This document shows, piece by piece, positions 16,300-24,450 of a stretch of 64,000 bases of DNA (positions are counted from its first letter, which is position 1; each line of letters opens with the position of its first letter). Below the pieces are notes generated by a model. That model was not told the origin of the DNA, made no database searches, and worked only from the letters and a program-made list of their open reading frames with translations. The translations under genes and the position numbers were made by a program. Location: the NCBI RefSeq assembly GCF_002776695.1, contig NZ_LFJC01000003.1, positions 893,588-957,587 on the forward strand, given 5' to 3'. This DNA is from Bradyrhizobium nitroreducens. Its GTDB lineage: Bacteria; Pseudomonadota; Alphaproteobacteria; Rhizobiales; Xanthobacteraceae.

Positions 16300-16896
16300 T
16301 TACGCGCGGTCGCTATAGGCGAGCTTGACGATGTGGTCGCGGATGTCGGCGGGCCAGTCCGCGATCAGCCCGGTGAAGCGTCGCCGATCATCCGCGAACA
16401 GGGCGCGCGAAGCTTCCTCGAACTGAGGCAGATTGCCCGCCATGGTCGACATGAAGTGGTAGGCCGCATCGCGTGCCTGCCGCTCTCGGTCCTTGTCGCC
16501 GCTGGCGCGCCTCGCCTCATCCACGAGCTTGCGCAGCGCGACCGAGGCGCCGCCCGGCTGCGCGCCAAGCCACTCCCAGTGCCGCGGCAACAGCGTCACC
16601 TCGCGCGCGACCACGCCGAGCTTCGGCCGGCCGCGTCCGCGTGGCTCGTTCGGCAGTGCGGTCTCCGCGACCGGGGGCGGGACAAGCTTCGCCAGCCGCA
16701 CCAGCACCTCGCGGTCCCCGCCGCGCAGATCGAAGTCGATCGATCGGCCCGTGGCGTCCTCGAAGATGAGGATGGGCTCGTCCGGCCGTTGCGCCACCCG
16801 CTTGACGACCAGCGCGACCTCGCCGGCCGGCCCGGAGACCAGACGGCGCGGGCCCTGGAAGGCGGTGAAAATCTTCTGCATCGGAGTCATTGCCAT
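16300..16896 (-). CDS. DUF2239 family protein
   Basis: 198 residues. It has the DUF2239 layout: FTAFQGPRRLVSGPAGEVAL at the N-terminus, DATGRSIDFDLRG, a central basic GRGRPKLGVVAREVTLLPRHWEWLGAQPGGASVALRKLVDEAR that resembles a ribbon-helix-helix DNA-binding segment, then a helical C-terminus. Function is not established; the basic middle suggests a regulator. It is divergent from a GST gene, and the 150-base gap between them carries related CCCGG palindromes. Confidence 0.85.
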   Translation of the reverse strand: MAMTPMQKIFTAFQGPRRLVSGPAGEVALVVKRVAQRPDEPILIFEDATGRSIDFDLRGGDREVLVRLAKLVPPPVAETALPNEPRGRGRPKLGVVAREVTLLPRHWEWLGAQPGGASVALRKLVDEARRASGDKDRERQARDAAYHFMSTMAGNLPQFEEASRALFADDRRRFTGLIADWPADIRDHIVKLAYSDRA

Positions 16897-16918
16897 TTTG
16901 ACGAAGTCGGGCCTTTAA

Positions 16919-16965
16919 TACCCGGGTAAATTCAAAACGTCAATATACCCGGATAAAAATATCCG
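16919..16965. promoter_or_regulatory. Operator-like palindromes between DUF2239 and GST genes
   Basis: TACCCGGGTA (16919-16928) is a perfect palindrome; TACCCGGATA (16946-16955) is a near copy 27 bases further; CGGATA-AAAA-TATCCG (16950-16965) overlaps it. The common core is TAYCCGGRTA. They lie about 20-70 bases from the DUF2239 start, in a local AT-rich block. The cognate regulator is unknown; DUF2239 itself is a candidate. Confidence 0.5.
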
Positions 16966-17045
16966 CGCCAAAGGCTCGACATTGGGCCCCCGGGCTGGCA
17001 GGTACGCGGCCGACCGACCACGCCTGGCCTTCTGGGGATCTGCCG

Positions 17046-17711
17046 ATGCTGACCGTTCACCACCTCAACAATTCCCGTTCGCAGCGTGTGTTGTGGCTGC
17101 TCGAGGAGCTCGGCGTTCCCTATGAGATCGTGCGCTATCAGCGCCAGCCGGACATGCGGGCGCCGAAGGAGCTGCGCGCCATCCATCCGCTCGGCAAGTC
17201 CCCCGTCATCACCGACAACGGCAACACCATCGCGGAGTCGGGCGCGATCATCGAATATCTCGTCGCAACCTACGGCAACGGCCGGCTGATCCCGCCGCCG
17301 AACACGCCGGAGCGGCTGCGCTTCACCTATTGGCTGCACTACGCCGAGGGGTCTGCGATGCAGCCGCTGCTGCTGAAGCTGCTGTTCACGCTGATGCCGA
17401 AGCGCGCGCCGGCGCTGCTGCGTCCGTTGGTGCGCAAGGTCTCGAACCAGGCGTTGACCACGCTGGTCAATCCGCAGCTCAAGCAGCACATGGACTACTG
17501 GGAAGGCGAGCTTGCGAAGAGCGAGTGGTTCGCCGGCAACGAGTTCACCGCGGCCGACATCCAGATGAGCTTCCCGCTGGAAGCTGCGCAAGCGCGCGGC
17601 GGGCTCGAGCAGGGTCATCCCAAGGCGATGGCGTTCCTCGAGCGCATCCACGCGCGGCCGGCCTATGCCCGCGCGCTGGAAAAGGGCGGGCCGTACCAGG
17701 TGGGGCGGTAA
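17046..17711 (+). CDS. Glutathione S-transferase
   Basis: 221 residues. The N-terminal thioredoxin-like domain has LTVHHLNNSRSQRVLWLLEELGVPYEIVRYQR, then the GSH-binding cis-proline motif GKSPVITDNG and ESGAIIEYL (glutamate and serine that hold gamma-Glu). The C-terminal helical domain contains FTAADIQMSFPL, the N-capping box. It is a cytosolic detoxification enzyme whose substrate cannot be told. Serine in NNSRSQR is the probable catalytic residue. Confidence 0.93.
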   Translation: MLTVHHLNNSRSQRVLWLLEELGVPYEIVRYQRQPDMRAPKELRAIHPLGKSPVITDNGNTIAESGAIIEYLVATYGNGRLIPPPNTPERLRFTYWLHYAEGSAMQPLLLKLLFTLMPKRAPALLRPLVRKVSNQALTTLVNPQLKQHMDYWEGELAKSEWFAGNEFTAADIQMSFPLEAAQARGGLEQGHPKAMAFLERIHARPAYARALEKGGPYQVGR

Positions 17712-17721
17712 GTCGTTTGCA

Positions 17722-17828
17722 CCGTCATTCCGGGATGGTCCGAAGGACCAGACCTCAGCTGCGCAATTGCGCACCGGAGAATCTCGAGATCCCGGGTTCG
17801 GCTCTGCGAGCCGGCCCCGGGATGACCG
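17722..17828. repeat. Long intergenic palindromic repeat (GTCATTCCGGG type)
   Basis: ACCGTCATTCCGGGATGGTCC at the left and GGCCCCGGGATGACCG at the right form terminal arms. Inside are smaller hairpins, for example GGTCCGAAGGACC and TGCGCAATTGCGCA. It is related to the element at 22593-22687 and lies between convergent genes. Confidence 0.75.
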
Positions 17829-17834
17829 TGATCG

Positions 17835-17933
17835 CTAAAGCGCGATGAGTTTGGATGAATCATCATCGCGCTTTAGGTTTTTGTTTGCGCATGATCTTTC
17901 CGGAAAACCGCTTCGCACTTTTCCGGATCATGC
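17835..17933. repeat. Rhizobial double-hairpin repeat
   Basis: CTAAAGCGCGATGA (17835-17848) pairs perfectly with TCATCGCGCTTTAG (17863-17876). A second hairpin follows: GCATGATC (17889-17896) with GATCATGC (17926-17933), and inner TCCGGAAAA/TTTTCCGGA arms. This compound element is common between genes in Bradyrhizobium and relatives (recalled). It ends two bases before the stop codon of the MFS gene. Confidence 0.75.
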
Positions 17934-17934
17934 T

Positions 17935-19230
17935 TTAGTGTGGATGCAGCACGCGTCCGCGCGTCTCCGGCAGCGCAAAGGCGGCGATGAAGAACAGCGC
18001 GTAAGCGACCACCGCGAAGATCGCGATCGCGTTTGCGAGCGACGTTGACGCCGATAGCGCGCCGACGAGGAACGGAAACAGCGCCCCGATCCCGCGGCCG
18101 AAATTGTAGCAAAAGCCCTGGCCGGAGCCGCGCAGCCGCGTCGGATAGAGCTCGGTCAGGAACGCGCCGATGCCGGAGAAATAGCCCGAGGCGAAGAAGC
18201 CGAGCGGGAAACCGAGCACCCAGAGGATCTCGTTCGTGAGCGGCAGCTGCGTATAAAGCAGCACCACCGCGATGGCGCCGATCGAGAAGATCAGGAACAG
18301 ATTGCGCCGCCCGATCCGATCGGCCAGCCAGGCTCCCGTGAGATACCCGATGAAGGAGCCGATGATCAGCGTCGACAGATAGCCGGTCGAGCCGACGATC
18401 GACAGATGCCGCTCCTTGGTCAGGAATTGCGGCACCCAGAACGTGACGGCGTAGTAGCCGCCCTGGCAGCCCGTCGCCATCAGCGAGGCCAGGATCGTGG
18501 TCTTCAGGATCGGGCCGGAGAAGATTTCCCAGATCGCCGGGCGATCGCCGCTCGCGGCGTGCCTGGCGCGAGCCTCGGCCGCGATCTCCGGCTCGGTGAC
18601 GGAGCGGCGGATGTAGAACACGAGAAGCGCCGGCAGCGCGCCGATCACGAACATCCAGCGCCACGCCGTCTCAGGCGGCAAAACCGAGAACAGGATCGCC
18701 TGCGACAGCACTGCGAGGCCCCAACCGACCGCCCAGCCCGACTGCACCGAGCCGACCGCGCGGCCACGATATTGCGGCCGGATCGCCTCGCCCATCAGCA
18801 CGGCGCCTGCCGCCCATTCGCCGCCGAAGCCGAGGCCGAGCACGGCGCGTGCGATCAGGAGCTGGTCGAAATTCTGCACGACGGCGCAGACCAGCGAGAA
18901 GAACGAGAACCAGACGATGGTGATCTGCAGCGTCCTCACCCGCCCGATATGGTCCGAAAGATAGCCGCCGAGCCAGCCGCCGATCGCGGAGGCGAGCAGC
19001 GTCACCGTGCCGGCGAGGCCTGCGGAGGCCGCATCCACCTTCCACAGCGCGATGATGGTGCCGATGACCAGCGGGTAGATCATGAAGTCCATGCCGTCGA
19101 GCGCCCAGCCCGCCGCGCAGGCCCAGAACGTCCGTCGCTCGGCGACGTTCATGTCGCGGTAGAAAGCAAGGAGGCTGGTGTCTTCGATCTCGGTGCGTTC
19201 GATGCGCTGGTTCGGATCGGTCGTGGTCAT
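17935..19230 (-). CDS. MFS transporter (sugar/carboxylate-type)
   Basis: 431 residues, twelve transmembrane helices. Loop 2-3 motif is GGYLSDHIGRVRTL and its repeat in loop 8-9 is GAWLADRIGRRNLF. ARAVLGLGFGGEWAAGAVLMGEAI and LYPTRLRGSGQGFCYNFGRG are typical of the metabolite:H+ and sialate/aromatic-acid branch. It imports small organic acids or related compounds with protons; the substrate is unknown. The start MTTTDPNQ is preceded by GGGGAAA. A four-copy 11-base repeat lies about 60-105 bases upstream of the start. Confidence 0.88.
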   Translation of the reverse strand: MTTTDPNQRIERTEIEDTSLLAFYRDMNVAERRTFWACAAGWALDGMDFMIYPLVIGTIIALWKVDAASAGLAGTVTLLASAIGGWLGGYLSDHIGRVRTLQITIVWFSFFSLVCAVVQNFDQLLIARAVLGLGFGGEWAAGAVLMGEAIRPQYRGRAVGSVQSGWAVGWGLAVLSQAILFSVLPPETAWRWMFVIGALPALLVFYIRRSVTEPEIAAEARARHAASGDRPAIWEIFSGPILKTTILASLMATGCQGGYYAVTFWVPQFLTKERHLSIVGSTGYLSTLIIGSFIGYLTGAWLADRIGRRNLFLIFSIGAIAVVLLYTQLPLTNEILWVLGFPLGFFASGYFSGIGAFLTELYPTRLRGSGQGFCYNFGRGIGALFPFLVGALSASTSLANAIAIFAVVAYALFFIAAFALPETRGRVLHPH

Positions 19231-19290
19231 CTGCGTTTCCCCGGCAGTTTCTTGGCCGCGGTGGTAGCACGCGTCGCGACGCACGCAAGC

Positions 19291-19334
19291 CTTGGAGCTG
19301 TCTTGGAGCTATCTTGGAGCTGTCTTGGGGCTAT
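19291..19334. repeat. Four tandem 11-base repeats
   Basis: CTTGGAGCTGT, CTTGGAGCTAT, CTTGGAGCTGT and CTTGGGGCTAT lie head to tail with no spacer. They sit between the gamma-glutamyltransferase stop and the MFS start, both on the - strand. The unit is close to one helical turn, so all copies face the same side of the DNA. Confidence 0.85.
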
Positions 19335-19346
19335 GCGGAGATAGCG

Positions 19347-21095
19347 CTACTGCCCCGCCGCCTCTGCGCCCCGCGTGCGAAGGTCGGGCGCGCCGAGCGG
19401 CCCGTTGGCCGTCACGAGAATTGAATTGGCCGACGTCTGGCCCATCGGTTCGACGATGAGATGGCCCATCGCCTTCAGCTCCTTCAGAACATCGCTGGGA
19501 AACCCGCTCTCGACACGCACCTCGTCCGGCAGCCATTGGTGGTGCAGCCGCGGCGCCCCGACAGCTGCGGCGACGTCCATCTTGTAGTCGAGGACGTTCA
19601 CGATCACCTGGAGCACCGTCGAGATGATGCGGCTGCCGCCAGGCGAGCCCGTCACCAGCACGGGTTTGCCGTCCTTCAGCACGATGGTCGGCGACATCGA
19701 CGACAGCGGACGTTTGCCGGGCCCGGGCAGATTGGCCTCGAAACCGACGAGGCCATAGGCATTGGAGGCGCCGACGGCGGCGGTGAAATCGTCGAGCTCG
19801 TTGTTGAGCAGCACGCCGGTGCCATCGGCAACGAGGCCGACGCCGTAGCTGAAGTTCAGCGTATAAGTGTTGCTGACGGCATTGCCGCGGGAATCGACGA
19901 CGGAGAAATGCGTGGTGTTGCTGCCCTCGCGTGGCGAGGGAACGGCGGAAACCAGCTCATTCGATGGTGTGGCGCGTTCGGCAGAGATCCCGGAGCGCAT
20001 CTTGGCGGCGTAGTCCTTCGCCGTCAGCGTTTCGATCGGCGCGTTGACGAAGGCGGGATCGCCGAGATAGCGCGCGCGATCCGCATAGGCGCGCTTCATG
20101 GCCTCGATCAGGAGATGCAGCGACGCCGGCGAACCCTGCTTCAGATCGGCGAGCTGAAATCCCTCGAGGATGTTGAGCGTCTCCACCAGCACGATGCCCC
20201 CGGACGAGGGCAGCGGCATCGACACGATGTCGTAGCCGCGATAGGTGCCGCGCACCGGCGCACGCATCACGGGCTGATAGGCCTTCAAATCGGCCGACGT
20301 CATGATGCCACCCGCGTCAGCCACGGCCTTCGCGAGCCTTTCCGCAACCGGCCCTTCATAGAAGCCGCGTGGCCCCTGTGCAGCGACAGCCGACAGCGTC
20401 TCGGCGAGATCGGCCTGCACCAGCCGGTCGCCTTCACTGATTGGTGTGCCATCGGGCCGCGAGAAGATCTTGGCCGAAGAAGGCCAGCGTGCCAGCCGCC
20501 GGTGCCAGCCCGGCAGCGTATCCGCAATGTCGTCGCTGACGACGAAGCCCTCGCGGGCGAGTGCGACCGCAGGCTCGAGCAATTGCGCCAGCGTGAACTG
20601 GCCCGAACCGTATTTCTCGAGCGCCAGAGCAAGTCCCGCCACCGTGCCGGGCACGCCGACACCCAGCGCGGAATCCCGCGACTTCGCCATATCAGGCTTG
20701 CCGTCGGCGCCGAGGAAGATCTGCGGCGTGGTCGCCGCCGGCGCCGTCTCGCGGTAGTCGATCGTAACGTCTTCGTTGCGGTCGGCGGAATGGATCACCA
20801 TGAAGCCACCACCGCCGACATTGCCGGCGCGCGGATAGGTCACCGCCATCGCAAAGCCGGTCGCGACAGCGGCATCGACCGCATTGCCGCCGCGCCGCAG
20901 GACGTCGGCGCCTACCTGTGCGGAGATTCTCTCCTGCGCCACCACCATGCCATGTTCGGCCGCGACGGCGCGCACGGTGTCGCGGGCCGGCGGAACATAA
21001 CCCGGCCGGGCATCCTGAGCGGCCGCGGGCGCGAGACCAAACGTCAGAGTAATTATGACAGCGAGAAACGCCCGCCGAGTCGGATATGACGACAT
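19347..21095 (-). CDS. ggt: Gamma-glutamyltransferase (periplasmic)
   Basis: 582 residues with a signal peptide (FLAVIITLTFGLAPAAAQ). The precursor matures by self-cleavage before the nucleophile Thr394 in NTTHFSVVD. The upstream large subunit has RRGGNAVDAAVATGFAMAVTYPRAGNVGGGGFMV and the conserved DYRETAP; the small subunit has PLSSMSPTIVLKDGKPVLVTGSPGGSRII. It hydrolyses glutathione and gamma-glutamyl amides in the periplasm. ATG was chosen over an upstream TTG. Divergent from the UMF1-type transporter gene, whose start is about 100 bases away. Confidence 0.95.
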   Translation of the reverse strand: MSSYPTRRAFLAVIITLTFGLAPAAAQDARPGYVPPARDTVRAVAAEHGMVVAQERISAQVGADVLRRGGNAVDAAVATGFAMAVTYPRAGNVGGGGFMVIHSADRNEDVTIDYRETAPAATTPQIFLGADGKPDMAKSRDSALGVGVPGTVAGLALALEKYGSGQFTLAQLLEPAVALAREGFVVSDDIADTLPGWHRRLARWPSSAKIFSRPDGTPISEGDRLVQADLAETLSAVAAQGPRGFYEGPVAERLAKAVADAGGIMTSADLKAYQPVMRAPVRGTYRGYDIVSMPLPSSGGIVLVETLNILEGFQLADLKQGSPASLHLLIEAMKRAYADRARYLGDPAFVNAPIETLTAKDYAAKMRSGISAERATPSNELVSAVPSPREGSNTTHFSVVDSRGNAVSNTYTLNFSYGVGLVADGTGVLLNNELDDFTAAVGASNAYGLVGFEANLPGPGKRPLSSMSPTIVLKDGKPVLVTGSPGGSRIISTVLQVIVNVLDYKMDVAAAVGAPRLHHQWLPDEVRVESGFPSDVLKELKAMGHLIVEPMGQTSANSILVTANGPLGAPDLRTRGAEAAGQ

Positions 21096-21198
21096 GATCA
21101 AATTTCCGCGGCGGCTTCGGATCGGTTCACACGCCTCGCGGCAATGCTATACGGTTTGCCCCGAGAGAGGCAAAACTGTTCGTGATGAGGACTGCGTG

Positions 21199-22584
21199 AT
21201 GACGACGATCGCCCCCGATGCGCGCATGGCCGGCGCGCCGCGGACTTATCCGCCGCGCGCCGCCGTCGTCGGCTGGATCTTCTTCGATTGGGCCGCGCAG
21301 CCCTATTTCACGTTGATCACGACCTTCGTGTTCGCGCCCTATTTCGCCACCAGCGTTGCGCCCAATCCCGCCACCGGCCAATCGCTGTGGGGATTTGCGA
21401 TGGCGGCTGCAGGCCTTGCGATCGCACTGATGTCGCCGGTGCTCGGCGCCATCGCGGATGCTTCGGGCCGCAGGAAGCCATGGATTGCGGGATTCGGCGC
21501 GGTGCTGGTGCTGGCTTCGTGCACGCTGTGGATCGGCAAGCCCGGCGATCAGGCCATCATTCCACCGCTGCTCACCGCGGTGGCTCTCGCCAGCATCGGC
21601 GCGGAGTTCGCCACCCTCTTCAATAATGCGATGATGCCGACGCTGGTGCCGCCGGAGCGGATCGGTCGGCTTTCCGGCACCGGCTGGGCCACGGGTTACA
21701 TCGGCGGCATCGTCAGCCTGATCATCGTGCTCGGCTTCCTTGCTGCAAATCCCGAGACCGGCCGTACGCTGCTCGGCCTTACGCCGCTGTTCGGGCTCGA
21801 TCCGGTCTGTCATCAGGGCGATCGGATCGTCGGACCGCTGACCGGGGTGTGGTTCGTGATCTTCGTGACGCCGCTGTTCCTGTTCACGCCCGATTATCCG
21901 GCAAAGCACCCGCTGCGCGAAGCGCTGCACGAAGGATTGTCGGAGCTGAAGCAATCGATCAGAAGCCTGCCGAAGCAGAAGTCGCTCGCGGCGTTCCTGC
22001 TCGCCAACATGATCTACACCGACGGTCTGGTGTCGCTGTTCGCCTTCGGCGGTATCTATGCCGCGGGCACCTTCGGCTGGCACACCATCCAGATCGGCAC
22101 CTTCGGCATCATGCTCGCGATCACCGGTACGTTCGGCGCCTGGCTCGGCGGCAAGCTCGACGATCGTCTCGGTCCGAAGCGCGTCATCGCCGGCAGCATG
22201 CTGCTGCTGCTATTATCCGTGGCGGCGATCCTTCTCGTCGACAAGGACAGCGTGTTGTTCGTGAAGGTCACACCGCCCATGCCGGGCGCGCCGCTGTTCT
22301 CGAGCGCGGCTGAGCGCGCCTATCTCGTGCTGGGCTGTCTGATCGGCGCGGCCGGTGGCCCGCTGCAGGCCGCCTCACGCACGCTGCTGATCCGTCTCGC
22401 ACCGAAGGATCGCATTGCGCAGTATTTCGGCCTGTTCGCGCTGACCGGAAAGGTGACCTCCTTCATCGGCCCGCTCCTGATCGGCGTGATTACCGCGGCA
22501 ACGGCGAGCCAGAAGGCCGGCATGGCCGTGCTGGTGGTGTTCTTCGTCGCGGGATTGGGGCTGTTGATGCGGGTGAAAGAGTAG
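21199..22584 (+). CDS. UMF1-family MFS transporter (Atg22-like)
   Basis: 461 residues, about twelve transmembrane helices. GWIFFDWAAQPYFTLITTFVFAPYFA near the N-terminus is the family signature; ADASGRRKPWIAGF fills the MFS loop 2-3, and GTGWATGYIGGI follows. UMF1/Atg22-type proteins in fungi export amino acids from the vacuole; bacterial substrates are unknown. The start MTTIAPDAR has GAGG eight bases upstream; the open frame runs 48 codons further into the divergent gene but lacks coding character. Convergent with purH through a long palindromic repeat. Confidence 0.87.
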   Translation: MTTIAPDARMAGAPRTYPPRAAVVGWIFFDWAAQPYFTLITTFVFAPYFATSVAPNPATGQSLWGFAMAAAGLAIALMSPVLGAIADASGRRKPWIAGFGAVLVLASCTLWIGKPGDQAIIPPLLTAVALASIGAEFATLFNNAMMPTLVPPERIGRLSGTGWATGYIGGIVSLIIVLGFLAANPETGRTLLGLTPLFGLDPVCHQGDRIVGPLTGVWFVIFVTPLFLFTPDYPAKHPLREALHEGLSELKQSIRSLPKQKSLAAFLLANMIYTDGLVSLFAFGGIYAAGTFGWHTIQIGTFGIMLAITGTFGAWLGGKLDDRLGPKRVIAGSMLLLLLSVAAILLVDKDSVLFVKVTPPMPGAPLFSSAAERAYLVLGCLIGAAGGPLQAASRTLLIRLAPKDRIAQYFGLFALTGKVTSFIGPLLIGVITAATASQKAGMAVLVVFFVAGLGLLMRVKE

Positions 22585-22592
22585 CATCGCAG

Positions 22593-22687
22593 CCGTCATT
22601 CCGGGGCATCGCGGAGCGATGAACCCGGAATCTAGAGGCTGTCGCGCGAGATTCCGGGTTCGCGCTGCGCGCGCCCCGGAATGACGG
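22593..22687. repeat. Long intergenic palindromic repeat (GTCATTCCGGGG type)
   Basis: CCGTCATTCCGGGG at the left and CCCCGGAATGACGG at the right are perfect 14-base arms. Two inner ATTCCGGGTT-type arms flank TAGAGGCTGTCGCGCGA. It lies between convergent genes and is the sister of the element at 17722. Confidence 0.85.
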
Positions 22688-22692
22688 CAAAA

Positions 22693-24285
22693 TCAATGCC
22701 TGAAGTGCCGCGTGCCCGTGAGCACCATGGCGATGCCGTGATCGTCGGCGGCCTTGATCACCTCGTCGTCGCGCATCGAGCCGCCGGGCTGCACCACGGC
22801 GGTGGCGCCGGCTTCGATGCAGGCGAGCATGCCGTCGGCGAACGGGAAGAACGCGTCCGAGGCCACCACCGAGCCCTTGGTGAGCGGCTCGGCGAGCTTC
22901 AGCTCAGCTGCCGCATCCTGCGCCTTGCGTGCGGCGATCCGCGCCGAATCGACCCGGCTCATCTGGCCGGCGCCGATGCCGACGGTGGCGAGATCCTTGG
23001 CGTAGATGATGGTGTTGGACTTGACGTGCTTGGCCACCCGGAACGCAAACTTGAGGTCGCGCATCTCTGCGTCCGTGGGCGCGCGCTTGGTGACGACCTT
23101 GAACGTCATGTCGTCGACCACCGCGTTGTCGCGGCTCTGCACCAGCAGACCGCCGGCGACCGTCTTTGCGGTGAGGCCCGGTGCGCGCGGATCGGGCAGG
23201 CTGCCGGCGAGCAGCAGGCGAAGGTTCTTCTTGCCGCCGATGATGGCGATCGCCTCCTCGGTCGCGTCGGGCGCGATGATCACCTCGGTGAAGATTTTTG
23301 TGATCTCGCGGGCCGTATCTGCGTCAAGCGGACGGTTCATCGCGATGATGCCGCCGAACGCCGAGGTGGAATCGCAGGCCAGTGCTCTGCGATAGGCTTC
23401 GACGAGGTTGGCGCCTTCTGCGACGCCGCAAGGGTTCGCGTGCTTGACGATGACGCAGGCCGCGGTGCGCTTGGCGTCGAACTCGCCGATGCATTCATAG
23501 GCCGCATCGGTGTCGTTGATGTTGTTGTAGGAGAGCTCCTTGCCCTGGAGCTGCCGTGCCGTCGAGACGCCCGGGCGCTTGTCAGGGGTGGCGTAGAACG
23601 CCGCTTTCTGGTGCGGGTTCTCGCCGTAGCGCAGCGACTGGATCAGCTTGCCGCCGAAAGCGCGGAAGTCGGGCGCGTCGATCTCGAGTTGCCGATTGAA
23701 CCAGTTCGAGATCGCGGCGTCATAGGCCGCGGTGCGCGCATAGGCCTTCGCGGCAAGCCGCCGGCGCAGCTTCAGCGTGGTCGCGCCGCTGTTGGCGGCG
23801 AGCTCGTCGAGCACGGCCTTGTAGTCGTCTGCCTCGACCACGACCGCGACGTCGTCATGGTTCTTCGCGGCGGCGCGGATCATCGCGGGGCCGCCGATGT
23901 CGATGTTCTCGATGCAATCCTCGAAGCCCGCGCCTTTGTCGACCGTCGCTTCGAACGGATAGAGATTGACGACAAGGAGGTCGATCGGCGCGATGCCGTG
24001 TGCCTTCATCGCTTCCGCATGGTCCTTGTTGTCGCGGATCGCGAGCAGGCCGCCATGCACCTTCGGATGCAGCGTCTTGACGCGGCCGTCCATCATCTCG
24101 GGGAAGCCGGTGAGGTCGGAAACGTCCTTCACCTTGAGGCCGGCCGCGGCGATCGCTTTCGCGGTGCCGCCGGTCGAGACAAGCTCGACATCATGGGCGG
24201 CCAGCGCCTTGGCGAATTCGATCAGGCCGGTCTTGTCGGAAACGGAAATCAGGGCGCGGGTGACGCGGCGGGGATGGTCAGTCAT
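22693..24285 (-). CDS. purH: AICAR transformylase / IMP cyclohydrolase
   Basis: 530 residues, full length. The N-terminal MGS-like IMP cyclohydrolase domain begins [19 protein letters not shown] with STGGTAKAI and [16 protein letters not shown]. The C-terminal AICAR transformylase domain has the catalytic Lys-His pair in [12 protein letters not shown] and ends [15 protein letters not shown]. The enzyme performs the last two steps of purine synthesis, AICAR to FAICAR to IMP. The start is [12 protein letters not shown]; an ATG 28 codons upstream lies in non-homologous sequence. Confidence 0.97.
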   Translation of the reverse strand: MTDHPRRVTRALISVSDKTGLIEFAKALAAHDVELVSTGGTAKAIAAAGLKVKDVSDLTGFPEMMDGRVKTLHPKVHGGLLAIRDNKDHAEAMKAHGIAPIDLLVVNLYPFEATVDKGAGFEDCIENIDIGGPAMIRAAAKNHDDVAVVVEADDYKAVLDELAANSGATTLKLRRRLAAKAYARTAAYDAAISNWFNRQLEIDAPDFRAFGGKLIQSLRYGENPHQKAAFYATPDKRPGVSTARQLQGKELSYNNINDTDAAYECIGEFDAKRTAACVIVKHANPCGVAEGANLVEAYRRALACDSTSAFGGIIAMNRPLDADTAREITKIFTEVIIAPDATEEAIAIIGGKKNLRLLLAGSLPDPRAPGLTAKTVAGGLLVQSRDNAVVDDMTFKVVTKRAPTDAEMRDLKFAFRVAKHVKSNTIIYAKDLATVGIGAGQMSRVDSARIAARKAQDAAAELKLAEPLTKGSVVASDAFFPFADGMLACIEAGATAVVQPGGSMRDDEVIKAADDHGIAMVLTGTRHFRH

Positions 24286-24450
24286 GAGCAAGATCCTCTG
24301 TCTTAAGGAGTGTCTATGCCCAGGCGCGCGGCAGATATGTGTCGCGCTTCCCGATGGTGCTCCATCCAAGGTCGCCAGTCGCGCGAACGAGGGCTCGATA
24401 GCAGTTTTCGGCGTGCTTCACAACGTTCAGATGGGGCTGAATCCGCGCGT

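Noticed and set aside
19461..21089. 542-codon open frame antisense to ggt
   Set aside because: No recognisable motif; ggt with its catalytic threonine is on the other strand.
22681..24306. 541-codon open frame antisense to purH
   Set aside because: No homology pattern; purH is certain.
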